From assembly GCF_014652555.1 (NCBI RefSeq), contig NZ_BMZA01000018.1, positions 1 to 50,366 on the forward strand: 50,366 bases of DNA, written 5' to 3'. The notes below the pieces were generated by a model, which saw only the letters and a program-made list of their open reading frames with translations, did not search any database and was not told where the DNA came from. Source of the stretch: Novosphingobium colocasiae (GTDB taxonomy: Bacteria > Pseudomonadota > Alphaproteobacteria > Sphingomonadales > Sphingomonadaceae). Positions 30,972-40,699 of this stretch are shown here, piece by piece. Numbering within the stretch: position 1 is the first letter of the stretch; each line of letters starts with the position of its first letter. The position numbers and the translations under genes are program-made.

Positions 30972-33710
30972 ATGCTCGGCGCCCTCGTAAAATCCCTCCT
31001 CGGCTCGTCGAACGAGCGTTATGTCAAGTCGCTCGGCAAGATAGTCGATCAGATCAACGGTCTCGAATCGCAGATCGAGGCGCTGTCCGACGAAGAGCTT
31101 CAGGCGCAGACGCCGCGCCTGCGCGCGCTGCTCGACAAGGGCCACAGTCTGGACGACATCCTGCCCGAAGCGTTCGCGACGGTGCGCGAGGCTTCGCGCC
31201 GGGTGTTCGGCATGCGCCACTTCGACGTGCAGATGATCGGCGGCATCGTCCTCCACCGCGGCGAGATCGCCGAGATGCGCACGGGTGAGGGCAAGACCCT
31301 CGTCGCCACCACCGCTACGTACCTGAACGCGCTGGAGGGCAAGGGCGTCCACGTCGTCACCGTCAACGATTACCTCGCCAAGCGCGATGCCGAGCATATG
31401 GGCCGGCTGCACAACTTCCTTGGCCTGACCGTGGGCGTGATCGTGCCCAACCTCAACGAGTACGAACGCCGCGATGCCTATGCGGCCGATATCACCTATG
31501 GCACGAACAACGAGTTCGGCTTCGATTACCTGCGCGACAACATGAAGCATGAGCGCAGCCAGATGGTGCAGCGCCCCTTCAACTTTGCCATCGTCGACGA
31601 AGTGGACTCGATCCTCATCGACGAGGCGCGCACGCCGCTGATTATCTCGGGGCCGACCGACGACAAGTCCGAACTCTATATCGCCGTCGATGCGGTGGTG
31701 AAGCAGATCACGCCCGACCTCTACGAGGCGGACGAGAAGACCAAGAACATCACCCTTACCGAAGACGGCGTGGAATGGGTGGAGCGCACGCTGGAAACGG
31801 CCGGGCTGCTGGTCGGCTCGAACCTCTACGATGTCGAGAACACCCAGGTCGTCCACCACCTTGACCAGTCGCTGAAGGCGGTGGTGATGTTCAAGCGCGA
31901 CATCGATTATATCGTCAAGGACGAGAAGGTCGTCATCATCGACGAGTTCACCGGCCGCATGATGGACGGCCGGCGCTGGTCGAACGGCCTTCACCAGGCG
32001 GTGGAAGCCAAGGAGGGCGTGCGGATCGAGCCTGAGAACCAGACGCTCGCCTCGATCACCTTCCAGAACTATTTCCGCATGTATCCCAAGCTTTCGGGCA
32101 TGACCGGTACAGCGGCGACCGAAGCGGCCGAGTTCTACGACATCTACAAGATGAACGTCGTTGAAATCCCGACCAACGTGCCGGTGATGCGGGTGGACGA
32201 GGAGGACGAGTTCTACAAGAACACGCTCGACAAGTTCGGGGCCATCGCCAAGCTGATCCGGACCAAGTACGAGACCGGCCAGCCGGTGCTGGTGGGCACG
32301 GTTTCGATCGAGAAGTCCGAACTGCTGTCAGACTTCCTGACCAAGGAGGGCGTGAAGCACTCGGTCCTCAACGCCCGCTTCCACGAGATGGAAGCGCATA
32401 TCGTGGCGCAGGCGGGCCGGCTGGGCGCGGTGACGATCGCCACCAACATGGCCGGGCGCGGCACCGACATCCAGCTTGGCGGCAATGTGGATTTTCGCAT
32501 CGACGACGAGCTTTCGGAGATGCCCGAAGGCCCCGAACGCGATGCCGCGATCGCCGCTATCCGCGCCGAGGTCGCCGCCGACAAGGCGAAGGTGCTGGCC
32601 GCCGGCGGCTTGTGCGTGATCGGCACCGAGCGCCACGAAAGCCGCCGCATCGACAACCAGTTGCGCGGCCGTTCGGGCCGGCAGGGCGATCCGGGGCTGT
32701 CGAAGTTCTATCTGTGCCTTGAGGATGACCTGCTGCGCATCTTCGGCCCCGATACGCTGTTCTCCAAGATGATGAACTCCAACCTTGCCGACGGCGAGGC
32801 GATCGGTTCGCGCTGGCTGTCGAAGGCGATCGAGACGGCGCAGAAGAAGGTCGAGGCGCGCAACTACGAAGTGCGCAAGCAGGTCGTCGAATACGATGAC
32901 GTGATGAACGACCAGCGCAAGGTGATCTACGAACAGCGTTCGGACATCATGGATGCCGAAGCGGTGGACGAGGTGGTGGTCGACATGCGCCACGACACGA
33001 TCAACGTGCTGGTCGCCGATGCCTGCCCCGCCGGCTCCTATCCCGAACACTGGAACGTCGCCGGGCTCAAGGAGAAGGTGCAGGAGATCCTCGCCATCGA
33101 ACTGCCCATTGAGGCCTGGCTGGAAGAGGACGGCATCGAGCCCGAAATCGTCGAGGAGCGCATCACTGCGCTGGCGGACGGCCACATGGCGCAGAAGATG
33201 GGTCAGGACGACCCGGCGATCTGGCGGCAGGTCGAAAAGTCGATCCTGCTCGACCGGCTGGATCATTACTGGAAGGAACACCTCGCCACGCTCGACGCGC
33301 TGCGCCAGGTGGTGTTCCTGCGGGCCTATGCCCAGAAGACGCCGATCAACGAATACAAGCAGGAAGCTTTCAGCCTGTTCGAACGGATGCTGGAAACCAT
33401 CCGCGAGGACGTGACCCGCATCCTGTCGGTCAGCGAACTGCGCATGCCCGAGCCGGCCCAGCTTCCCGAACTGCCCGATTTCCTCACCGGGCACATCGAG
33501 CCGCTGACCGGGCTGGAAAATTCGTACGACGGCGATGGGTCGGCGCGGGTGCCGGAACTGTTCGGCAGCTTCGCGGGCAGTCCGCAGGCGGGCGTCGGCT
33601 CCGGTGCTGCCGGGGAAGACCCCTATGCCGGCCTGGCGATCAGCCGCAATGCGCCGTGCCCGTGCGGTTCCGGCAACAAGTACAAGCACTGCCACGGCGC
33701 GCTCGTCTGA
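30972..33710 (+). CDS. secA: Preprotein translocase ATPase SecA
   Basis: SecA is the motor that pushes unfolded preproteins through SecYEG. The product has 912 residues. Walker A is MRTGEGKT (102-109), and the DEAD-like motif II is [24 protein letters not shown]2 motifs include [23 protein letters not shown] and [13 protein letters not shown]. The C-terminus carries the zinc site Cys896, Cys898, Cys907 and His908 ([14 protein letters not shown]) that binds SecB and phospholipid. The ATG at 30972 has AGGAATT eight bases upstream; the open frame continues 30 codons further, through the leader, and is not part of the protein. A strong terminator follows. Confidence 0.98.
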   Translation: MLGALVKSLLGSSNERYVKSLGKIVDQINGLESQIEALSDEELQAQTPRLRALLDKGHSLDDILPEAFATVREASRRVFGMRHFDVQMIGGIVLHRGEIAEMRTGEGKTLVATTATYLNALEGKGVHVVTVNDYLAKRDAEHMGRLHNFLGLTVGVIVPNLNEYERRDAYAADITYGTNNEFGFDYLRDNMKHERSQMVQRPFNFAIVDEVDSILIDEARTPLIISGPTDDKSELYIAVDAVVKQITPDLYEADEKTKNITLTEDGVEWVERTLETAGLLVGSNLYDVENTQVVHHLDQSLKAVVMFKRDIDYIVKDEKVVIIDEFTGRMMDGRRWSNGLHQAVEAKEGVRIEPENQTLASITFQNYFRMYPKLSGMTGTAATEAAEFYDIYKMNVVEIPTNVPVMRVDEEDEFYKNTLDKFGAIAKLIRTKYETGQPVLVGTVSIEKSELLSDFLTKEGVKHSVLNARFHEMEAHIVAQAGRLGAVTIATNMAGRGTDIQLGGNVDFRIDDELSEMPEGPERDAAIAAIRAEVAADKAKVLAAGGLCVIGTERHESRRIDNQLRGRSGRQGDPGLSKFYLCLEDDLLRIFGPDTLFSKMMNSNLADGEAIGSRWLSKAIETAQKKVEARNYEVRKQVVEYDDVMNDQRKVIYEQRSDIMDAEAVDEVVVDMRHDTINVLVADACPAGSYPEHWNVAGLKEKVQEILAIELPIEAWLEEDGIEPEIVEERITALADGHMAQKMGQDDPAIWRQVEKSILLDRLDHYWKEHLATLDALRQVVFLRAYAQKTPINEYKQEAFSLFERMLETIREDVTRILSVSELRMPEPAQLPELPDFLTGHIEPLTGLENSYDGDGSARVPELFGSFAGSPQAGVGSGAAGEDPYAGLAISRNAPCPCGSGNKYKHCHGALV

Positions 33711-33739
33711 CGGGCGAAGACTTCGGAAGCGCTGCAAAA

Positions 33740-33773
33740 GGCGCGGGCGGATCACACTGCCCGCGCCTTTTTT
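33740..33773 (+). terminator. Rho-independent terminator of secA
   Basis: A perfect 9-bp stem pairs GGCGCGGGC (33740-33748) with GCCCGCGCC (33759-33767), followed by six T residues and preceded by four A residues. Confidence 0.92.
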
Positions 33774-34018
33774 GTTATCCGGCCCGGCCCGACTTGAACT
33801 GAAAATGCGAGTTGTGTGCAGCAGTGGAAATAACGGAAGGCGATGTTTCGTCGATTTACAGCGGATTGTCGCATTTTTACAGGAACTCTCGTGCAGTTCC
33901 GTTCTACGTATCCCCTAACGGAAGTTGTCATGATGATGACGACTTTGCTCAGTGTTTAAGCGCTTCACCCGCGTCTATGGCGGGCGTGAAATTGCCAGTA
34001 CCAACATGAGGGGGTTTT
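33774..34018. other. Upstream region of the autotransporter gene
   Basis: About 245 bases lie between the secA terminator and the autotransporter start. The stretch is less GC-rich than its surroundings and should hold the promoter. I see no gene in it. GAGGGGG just before the ATG at 34019 is a strong ribosome-binding site. Confidence 0.5.
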
Positions 34019-36751
34019 ATGTTCCGGAAATTTGCGTCCGCCACGGCTGTGCGGGCCATCGCGGCCAGCACGGTGGCTATGGGGATTGCCCTTGCCGCCG
34101 CACCAGCCCATGCCGACACCTTCGACAACGACGGTTTCGAAACCGGTGACGCCACCGGCTGGACGCTGACGGGCGGCTATTGGCACTCCACCGATCCCAG
34201 CACCGGCCTGCCGAGCTGGCCGCCGCCAGTGACCGATTACAACGGTCCCGCCACCCAGTGGGAAATCCAGAATGCCGGCAACTTCGATCCCAATACCGGT
34301 GCGGCGGTGGTGTTTGCCGGCCAGCATTCGATGCGGCTGAACGATCTGAACAACGACTATTCGATCACCGCCATGTCGCAGAGCGTCAACAACTACCTCG
34401 GCAACAAGCTGTACTACTCGTGGAATGCGGTGCTCGAACCCTCGCACGGGGCGACCGACAGTCCCTCGTTCATCATCAAGGTGACCGACAAGACCACCGG
34501 CACCACTATCAACTACATCTCGTACAGCGCCTATACCGCGCAGCAGACGACGATCTTCCGCCAGGCCGGCAACTACGTCACCAGCGACTGGAAGGTCGAG
34601 GACATCGACATGGTCAACGGCCATGACTACGAGATGATCTTCATCGCGCTCGACTGCCCCTATGGCGGCCACCGCGGCTACGTCTATGTCGACACCTTCG
34701 GTAACGCGATTCCGACGCCCAACGCCGACGTCGATTTCGATCCCAATACCGACATCACGCGCGGTTCGGACGTGCTGATCCCGATCGGCGGCACGCACGA
34801 TATCGATCCTTCCGTGCCGTTCTACACGATCACCGATCTGATCAACCAGGTCGTCAACCCGAACTTCGTCGGCGGCAAGATCCAGTTCGATCAGGACGAA
34901 TTCGTAATGCCGCTGTCGTTCACGGTTCTGTCGCAGGGCGGCTCGTTCGATCTCAACGGTCGTCGCGGCACGTTCTCCGGCGGGCTGACCGGTACGGGTT
35001 CGATCTATGTTTCGGGCCTCGGCGTGCTGAACGTGACGGTTGCGCCGTGGATCATCGATAGCGGTATCACCGTCGATGGTTCGACGCTGCTGATCAACTC
35101 CTCGCTCATCACCTCCAATGTCAACGTCATCAACGGCGGCGTGCTGGGCGGGCGGGGCTCGATCGCGGCCGACATTCACATCGGGGCGGGCAGCCGCCTC
35201 GCGCCGGGCAACAGCCCCGGCACGCTGGTGGTGGTCGGCGGCGACGTGACGCTGGACGACGCTGCTACTTTCGACGTCGATGTCGACGGCAGAAATTACA
35301 CCGTTGCCGGCGGCGCGGGCTCGTATGACCGCGTGGTGCTGATGACCGGTGCCACGTTCACCCCAAACGGCATCCTGGCACCCACGCTGCGTGGCATCAC
35401 TGGCGATGCGACCAATACCTTCACCCCGACCGTCGGCGATACCTTTGCGATTGTCACCGGTGGTACGATCAACGCAGGTGCCTTCGACTCCGTCACCCAG
35501 CCCGCCACCGGGCTGGCCGCGAACACCCGCTTCGACGTGCTCTATCGACCGACCTCGGTGGCGCTCGCCGTTACCCCGATCAACATGGCCGCATGGGGCG
35601 CGGACAACGGGTGGAGCGGCAACGCGATCCGCGCCGCTGGTGGGCTTTCGGTCCTGCGGCCGACTGCGGGCGCGCGCAGCGGTGCGGGCTACAACCTGTA
35701 TGACGGCCTCTATGGCCTGACCAGCGACGGTTATGGTGCCGCCTTCTCGCAGTTGAGCGGTGAAATCCACGCCGACGCGCTGCAGGCGGCCCGCGACAGC
35801 GCGCGCAGCTTCGGCGGCATCGTCCTGAACCAGGCGATGCGTCCCTGGGGTTGCACGCCCGAGCAGCAGAGCATGGGGCCGTTCTCCGGCGAAACCGCGC
35901 CTTCGGGTGAGGAGTGCGGCGTCACCACGTCCAGCAAGGGCGCGACGGTGTGGGGCCAGTTCATCGGCCTGCGCAACAGTGCCGATGCCGATGGCCAGTC
36001 GAACGGCTATCGCCAGACCGGGCGCGGGCTGATCGCCGGTGCCAGCGTGATCAACACCAACGGCACCCGCCTCGGCTTCGGCGGCGGCTTCACCGATGGC
36101 AAGATCAACGATCGCAACGGCGGCTCGGCCGATTTCGATACGGTGTCGGGCTTTATCTACGGCTCGAAGGCGTTCGGCCCGCTGTCGATCGGCGCGCGCG
36201 CCGGCTATGACAAGGCGAGCGTCGATACCACCCGCACTGTCAACCTCACCACCGGCGGGCAGACCAACAAGTCGAGCTATCACGTCGAGACCTGGGGCGC
36301 GGCGCTCGAAGCGCAGTACAACCTCGAAGTGGGCAAGCGCACCGTGCTGCGCCCGGTCGCGGGCATCGAATGGGCGCGCAGCTCGGCCGATGGCCTGACT
36401 GAAACCGGTTCGGCCACCACCGGCCTCGCCTTCGGCAAGGACAAGTGGACATCGGCCCGCACCAAGCTGGGTGCGGAACTCGCGGTCGGCGTCGGCAACC
36501 CGGTCGAGGCGCAAGTGTTCGGCAACTGGAAGCACGAACTCAAGGACCCGACCGCCGTGCGCGTGGCATCGCTGGGGGCGGCCCAGTGGGCGGTGTCGAG
36601 CGTGGACGTCGACAAGGACGGTTTCGAAGCCGGCGGACGCCTGTCGATCAAGGCCAGCAATGCCATCCGTTTCGATTTCCAGTACTCGCTGGAACGCAAC
36701 GGCGGCATCGACAGCAGCCAGGGTCTGGCCGGCGTCGCGGTCAAGTTCTGA
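34019..36751 (+). CDS. Autotransporter (type Va) with C-terminal beta-barrel
   Basis: The product has 910 residues and should secrete its own passenger to the cell surface. A signal peptide ends at AHA (residue 32). The first part of the passenger (33 to about 230) is a non-repetitive domain rich in aromatic and Asn residues and opens FDNDGFETGDATGWTLTGG. The rest (about 230-520) is beta-helical, with the family stretch GAGSRLAPGNSPGTLVVVGG. The translocator barrel takes roughly the last 280 residues and ends in Phe (VAVKF), as needed for assembly by the Bam complex. Two Cys (WGC and EECG) flank the linker before the barrel. A strong ribosome site precedes the ATG. Substrate or binding target is unknown. 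Confidence 0.9.
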   Translation: MFRKFASATAVRAIAASTVAMGIALAAAPAHADTFDNDGFETGDATGWTLTGGYWHSTDPSTGLPSWPPPVTDYNGPATQWEIQNAGNFDPNTGAAVVFAGQHSMRLNDLNNDYSITAMSQSVNNYLGNKLYYSWNAVLEPSHGATDSPSFIIKVTDKTTGTTINYISYSAYTAQQTTIFRQAGNYVTSDWKVEDIDMVNGHDYEMIFIALDCPYGGHRGYVYVDTFGNAIPTPNADVDFDPNTDITRGSDVLIPIGGTHDIDPSVPFYTITDLINQVVNPNFVGGKIQFDQDEFVMPLSFTVLSQGGSFDLNGRRGTFSGGLTGTGSIYVSGLGVLNVTVAPWIIDSGITVDGSTLLINSSLITSNVNVINGGVLGGRGSIAADIHIGAGSRLAPGNSPGTLVVVGGDVTLDDAATFDVDVDGRNYTVAGGAGSYDRVVLMTGATFTPNGILAPTLRGITGDATNTFTPTVGDTFAIVTGGTINAGAFDSVTQPATGLAANTRFDVLYRPTSVALAVTPINMAAWGADNGWSGNAIRAAGGLSVLRPTAGARSGAGYNLYDGLYGLTSDGYGAAFSQLSGEIHADALQAARDSARSFGGIVLNQAMRPWGCTPEQQSMGPFSGETAPSGEECGVTTSSKGATVWGQFIGLRNSADADGQSNGYRQTGRGLIAGASVINTNGTRLGFGGGFTDGKINDRNGGSADFDTVSGFIYGSKAFGPLSIGARAGYDKASVDTTRTVNLTTGGQTNKSSYHVETWGAALEAQYNLEVGKRTVLRPVAGIEWARSSADGLTETGSATTGLAFGKDKWTSARTKLGAELAVGVGNPVEAQVFGNWKHELKDPTAVRVASLGAAQWAVSSVDVDKDGFEAGGRLSIKASNAIRFDFQYSLERNGGIDSSQGLAGVAVKF

Positions 36752-36777
36752 CCTGACGACGACTGACGTGAACGGGA

Positions 36778-36802
36778 CGGGGTGCGGCAGGGCCGCGCCC
36801 CG
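36778..36802 (+). terminator. Terminator of the autotransporter gene
   Basis: An 11-bp stem (one G-T pair) joins CGGGGTGCGGC (36778-36788) and GCCGCGCCCCG (36792-36802) with a 3-base loop, followed by CTCTGTTGTTG. Confidence 0.8.
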
Positions 36803-36889
36803 CTCTGTTGTTGAGGTTGGCTCATTAATTCAGCCGGACGGATTGACGCGCCCGGTCCGGTGGCGCAAGGATCGGCAGCAGCAGGCATC

Positions 36890-37690
36890 ATGCCGCTGCC
36901 AGGGAGAACCAAGGTCGTTCCGGATCTGCCCAGACCGCTCAATCCCGATTACGGCAGCGGGACATTCCGTCGCCGCCTGACGTATCGGGTGAAGGCGGGG
37001 CCGGGCGGTGTCACGGCGCGGATGCACCTGCTCGACGTGTTCCATGACATGCAGGTGGTCATCCGGGTCGAAGCGGGCAGGGTGGCCGCTGTCGATGGCG
37101 CGATGGCCCGTCATCCCAATACCACGTGTCCCGGCGCGATCGCCGCCTTGCAAGACCTCGTCGGCCTGCCGTTGGTCGGCGCGGCGCAGACCCTGCGCCA
37201 GGCGGCGATGAGCCGCCATTGCACGCATTTGCGCGATGCCGCCAGTTGGGTGCTTGGCGCGCTGGAGCGGGGCGAGCCGGATTTCATCACCGAATTCGCG
37301 ATCACCGACGCCGACGCTGCTGACCGACAGCACCTGACGATGACGACCAACGGCGTGGTCCGCCTCGCCCTCGACCTTGAAGCGATGGTCATCACCGCTC
37401 CGGCGGCCCTGGCGGGAAGGGCGATGTTCGGGGGCTTCGGCCGCTGGGTCGATGAAACCTATGCCGGGCGGGAGGCGGATGACTGGCGCATGACCCAGAT
37501 CGCCTTCTTCGTCGCGCGCGGCCGGCGCTGGCGGGTCGACGGCGACCCCGGCATCGCCGTCGGCGTGGAACACTCGCGCGAAGGCGTCTGCCACGCCTTC
37601 ACCCGCCCCTCGTTCCCCGACGCGCTGAGCATCGTCGGCTTCACCCGGGACTTTTCCGCTGGGCTGCCGCCGGTTGAGGAAGTCGAGTGA
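36890..37690 (+). CDS. DUF2889 family protein
   Basis: The product has about 266 residues. The segment TYRVKAGPGGVTARMHLLDVFHDMQVVIRVE and the later CPGAI and SRHCTHLRDAASW motifs fit DUF2889, a family of unknown function. The Cys and His in those motifs could bind metal or act in catalysis; this is my inference. No signal peptide or membrane helix is seen, so it is probably cytoplasmic. The start is placed at the ATG at 36890; an in-frame GTG at 36860 gives ten more residues. It stands between the autotransporter terminator and the restriction-modification genes, and I see no link in function to either. Confidence 0.75.
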   Translation: MPLPGRTKVVPDLPRPLNPDYGSGTFRRRLTYRVKAGPGGVTARMHLLDVFHDMQVVIRVEAGRVAAVDGAMARHPNTTCPGAIAALQDLVGLPLVGAAQTLRQAAMSRHCTHLRDAASWVLGALERGEPDFITEFAITDADAADRQHLTMTTNGVVRLALDLEAMVITAPAALAGRAMFGGFGRWVDETYAGREADDWRMTQIAFFVARGRRWRVDGDPGIAVGVEHSREGVCHAFTRPSFPDALSIVGFTRDFSAGLPPVEEVE

Positions 37691-37785
37691 TGCGGTTGAG
37701 GTAGGGGCGCGGAAGGCACCTGGCGGTCGCCCGTCATCGTCAACTGGTTCCAGGATGCATGGTGCCGTTGCGCGAGCGCACAGGG

Positions 37786-38532
37786 TCAGGAGTCTTCGTC
37801 GTCACCTTCCCGCTCCACCGAGGCTGCACCGCCAAGCGCGTTATAGCGGCGCTCAGCTAGCCATTGGAGGCGCTTTGCTTGCGTCAGGAGAACGCGGCGC
37901 AAGCCGCCTTGCACCTTCCGCTCTGAGATAACTTGCGCAAGCCGGGAAATGATCAGCGCCCGGCGCGCATTGCGAAAGTCAGGGTGCGACCTGATCGCAT
38001 AAACCTCTGGTGAGACCACGCAGGCTCGCATCGACGGTGGAAGGGTGAGTGATGTTTTCGCTCGCGGCGGGTCTTTCTCGTTGAGAACGGCATGAAACTC
38101 GCTCGCCTCGATGGCGCGGTCGTAGACGATGCGTTCAAGCGCATTCAGCTTATCGATGGCGGCAAGCCATGCATCCCAGCGATCCCCGCTTCGTTCTCGT
38201 GGCTTGGAAACTCCCTGTAGGTCGGGAAGGGGCCACACTTCAATTTCATACACCTCGAACGGGTCGAGGACCGACATAGCAACGGCGTCCGTGCGCTGGT
38301 TCGTCAGGTGCCGGCGAATGCGTGTCCGAAGCATTTCGTTGGTCTGCCCAACATAGATCGGCTCGCCATCGTAATCGAAGAAGGCGTAAACGCCCCACTT
38401 GTAGTTCCCGATCTTTCGTGTGCCACCTGCTGGGTCGCTAAAGTCCGTGTCGAGGAAGCGAGTGAGATTAGTCCGCAGGTCTTCAGTTTCAAACGGCGGA
38501 AAGTTAATAGAATCAGGGTCGCGGTCTGGCAT
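37786..38532 (-). CDS. GIY-YIG family nuclease, predicted type II restriction endonuclease
   Basis: The product has 248 residues. The GIY-YIG core is clear: GVYAFF with Tyr49, PIYVGQT with Tyr60, Arg71 and His75 in RTRIRRHL, Glu133 in NALERIVYDR and Asn151 in VLNEK. That set and its spacing mirror the active site described for Eco29kI-type GIY-YIG restriction enzymes (Tyr, Tyr, Arg-x3-His, Glu, Asn), although the DGFGNH-type segment of Eco29kI is missing. The C-terminal 90 residues are basic and helical and could bind DNA. It starts 12 bases after the stop of the C5-methyltransferase gene on the same strand, so the two form a restriction-modification pair. Recognition sequence is unknown. Confidence 0.8.
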   Translation of the reverse strand: MPDRDPDSINFPPFETEDLRTNLTRFLDTDFSDPAGGTRKIGNYKWGVYAFFDYDGEPIYVGQTNEMLRTRIRRHLTNQRTDAVAMSVLDPFEVYEIEVWPLPDLQGVSKPRERSGDRWDAWLAAIDKLNALERIVYDRAIEASEFHAVLNEKDPPRAKTSLTLPPSMRACVVSPEVYAIRSHPDFRNARRALIISRLAQVISERKVQGGLRRVLLTQAKRLQWLAERRYNALGGAASVEREGDDEDS

Positions 38533-38544
38533 ACCCGATGGCTA

Positions 38545-39759
38545 TCAGGCGCGACGTTTTCCCGCCATCGCAGAATCTTGCACGGAGGAAATGCCGAGTA
38601 ACGGCTCAAATAGATTGGTTGCGATGTGGCGAACGACCGGCACAGCGACGCCATCTCCTGTAAGGTGATAGGCTTCATTATAGTTCTTGGGCAGTACGTA
38701 TTCGTCAGGAAGCCCCATAAGTCGTGCTGTCTCGCGTGCCGAGATTAGGCGAGAGCGGACTGTGTTGCCGTCTATGACAACAATGGTCTGCCGGCTCGAC
38801 CCGCCACTCGGCGTGCGAAGGCAGCCAGCTATATCGTCGAACCGAACTTCGGCACGTTGAACTTTCACGCCATTCTCGTTCAATCTGGTTCGCCGATACA
38901 CGCCGCCGACCATCCTGCGCTTGGCGCGTTTAGCGGCTGTCACTTTCGCAAGGTTGATAGGCGACATGAGACTGACAAGTCGCTGAGTTTCGGCATGTGA
39001 ATGCCAAACTACGCTCGCCGGGTTTTCCTCGATAATGTCGGCGAACGTGGAGTTGCGACGCGGTGGGGTCGGAATGTTCCACCACAGCCAAGAATCTCGG
39101 GAAGCCTGGTCCAAGCTATTCGCGGCGCTGCAAAGCCGACGAGTATGAAAAGGCTCAATCGGACCCGGTGCGAGGAGTGCAGGGTCGATTTCAACCTCAC
39201 GATGGACACCGATCACAAACAGCCGGGGCCGAGACTGGGGCACGAATAGCGAAGCGTCGATTACCAGCGCACCGACGCGATAGCCCGAAGCAGTCAAAGT
39301 ATGGCAGATGGCTCGGAAGTCTTTGCCATCGTGCGAGGTCAGTGTGCCGCAGACGTTTTCCAGCGCTATGAGTTTGGGCGCGCGGCCATCAGCAATCAGA
39401 CCCTTGATGACGTTCCAGAAGGGATAGAAGGTCCCCGACCTGTTACCTTGCAGACCTGCGCCGCCACCGGCAAGCGAAAGGTCTTGGCACGGGAATGATC
39501 CCCACACGAGATCGGCGCGGCCGGGCAAATCGGCGGGGCGGACAAGGTTGACGTCCCCGACTTTCAGTTCTCCGTCGGTGCCCCAATTCGCTTGATATGA
39601 AAGACCTTTTTTGGCGTCAAAGTCATTGGCGAAAACGCAGCGCCAACCATCGCCCAGGCCCGCCCGTGCCATTCCGCCACCTGCGAAGAATTCGTAGAAT
39701 GTCGGCAGTTCTTGCACGAATCTGTCTCCCTCGGACCGTGTGTATCGCGTCGGTCGCAT
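38545..39759 (-). CDS. DNA (cytosine-5) methyltransferase of a type II R-M system
   Basis: The product has 404 residues. All key C5-methyltransferase motifs are present: I ([17 protein letters not shown]), IV with the catalytic Cys ([12 protein letters not shown]), VI (ALENVCGTL), VIII ([10 protein letters not shown]), IX ([13 protein letters not shown]) and X ([13 protein letters not shown]). The target-recognition part lies between VIII and IX. It protects sites cut by the GIY-YIG enzyme encoded just downstream. The start is uncertain: ATG at 39759 gives about 22 residues before motif I, ATG at 39867 adds 36. A possible promoter, TTGGAA (39819-39814) and GATATC (39795-39790) with an 18-base spacer, favours 39759. 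GC is lower than in the flanks. Confidence 0.9.
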   Translation of the reverse strand: MRPTRYTRSEGDRFVQELPTFYEFFAGGGMARAGLGDGWRCVFANDFDAKKGLSYQANWGTDGELKVGDVNLVRPADLPGRADLVWGSFPCQDLSLAGGGAGLQGNRSGTFYPFWNVIKGLIADGRAPKLIALENVCGTLTSHDGKDFRAICHTLTASGYRVGALVIDASLFVPQSRPRLFVIGVHREVEIDPALLAPGPIEPFHTRRLCSAANSLDQASRDSWLWWNIPTPPRRNSTFADIIEENPASVVWHSHAETQRLVSLMSPINLAKVTAAKRAKRRMVGGVYRRTRLNENGVKVQRAEVRFDDIAGCLRTPSGGSSRQTIVVIDGNTVRSRLISARETARLMGLPDEYVLPKNYNEAYHLTGDGVAVPVVRHIATNLFEPLLGISSVQDSAMAGKRRA

Positions 39760-39874
39760 CTGTGCAGCGGCTTTCTCAATCCATACCGTGATATCGCATA
39801 AGTTCTCTATTTGTTCCAATGAAAACTGGGCCAGGAATCTTATGGCATGCTTTTGCGTGGCATACATATGGAAA

Positions 39875-39894
39875 CGGGCAGCTATCGCTGCCCG
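39875..39894 (-). terminator. Hairpin downstream of tRNA-Pro
   Basis: A perfect 8-bp stem, CGGGCAGC (39875-39882) and GCTGCCCG (39887-39894), with a 4-base loop lies 28 bases past the 3' end of the tRNA. It probably ends the tRNA transcript and separates it from the methyltransferase gene. No long T run follows. Confidence 0.55.
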
Positions 39895-39922
39895 CATAAC
39901 CCATTGCAAATTTTGGAAATAT

Positions 39923-39999
39923 TGGTCGGGACGAGAGGATTCGAACCTCCGACCCCCACACCCCCAGTGTGATGCGCTACCAGGCTGCGCTACGTCCCG
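39923..39999 (-). tRNA. tRNA-Pro, anticodon GGG
   Basis: A 77-base tRNA with CCA encoded. The acceptor stem is CGGGACG with CGTCCCG and the D-stem is GCGC/GCGC. The anticodon loop CTGGGGG sits in a TCACA/TGTGG stem and gives anticodon GGG for Pro codons CCC and CCU. The T-arm is GGAGG-TTCGAAT-CCTCT. The gene is intact. Confidence 0.97.
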
Positions 40000-40287
40000 A
40001 CCGGAGCGCGGCCTATAGGCACCTCGTCGCGGGGATGCAAGCGTCGGGTGGCGCTATTTTCGGCAGGGGTAATGTTGACGAAGCGTTGCGCGGTGGCACG
40101 CATCGACCCCGCGCGCGTTGCCAGCATCCCGCTTTATTGCTAACCGCGCGCAAACCGCGTGGCTGCTGTTCGCAGGCGCGGGTCGAACAGGTGCGGTTGA
40201 TCGATGGCAGCTTCATCGATAACCGGGCATCGGCCCGTCCGGCGATGCGTCCCCGCGCAACGGATCACGAAAAGGCATTTGAAGTTC

Positions 40288-40620
40288 ATGGCATCCTCCA
40301 CCCTTTCGATTCTTGCTTCCGCCTCCGCCGGCTCGCCGCCGGCCTGGGTGCAGTTCGCGCCGCTGCTGGCGATGGGCGTGATCTTCTTCTTCCTCATCCT
40401 GCGCCCGCAGATGAAGCAGCAGAAGGATCACAAGGCCAAGCTCGAAGCGCTCAAGAAGGGCGATGAGGTGCTGACCGGTGGCGGCCTGATCGGCAGGGTC
40501 ATCAAGGTGGATGAAAACTACGCCGAGGTCGAACTGGCGCAGGGCGTGCGGGTCAAGGCGCTGAAGAGCACCATCTCCGACGTGATCCCGCCCGCCGGCT
40601 CGAAGCCCGCGAACGACTGA
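40288..40620 (+). CDS. yajC: Sec accessory protein YajC
   Basis: YajC is a small inner-membrane protein of the SecDF-YajC complex that assists SecYEG. The product has 110 residues. One membrane helix (about 22-40, FAPLLAMGVIFFFLIL) is followed by the family segment RPQMKQQKDHKAKLEALKKGDEVLTGGGLIGRV. The C-terminal domain is a small cytoplasmic beta-unit. The start at 40288 keeps the helix near the N-terminus; the frame is open further upstream without protein character. It leads secD and secF and lies 79 bases before secD. Confidence 0.95.
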   Translation: MASSTLSILASASAGSPPAWVQFAPLLAMGVIFFFLILRPQMKQQKDHKAKLEALKKGDEVLTGGGLIGRVIKVDENYAEVELAQGVRVKALKSTISDVIPPAGSKPAND

Positions 40621-40699
40621 ACCGCCGGATACCCCGCGCGGCAGGGCAGGGACGATGCGCCCGGTTGCCCCTGTGGCGGAATACAGAAAGCCTTAGGCG

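Noticed and set aside
33965..36535. An 856-codon minus-strand open frame opposite the autotransporter
   Set aside because: It mirrors the coding strand of the autotransporter, which has signal peptide, barrel, ribosome site and terminator; the antisense product has no recognisable features.
37691..37785. Possible attachment-site copy of the tRNA-Pro 3' end on the far side of the R-M genes
   Set aside because: No stretch resembling the T-arm or acceptor end of the tRNA was found there.
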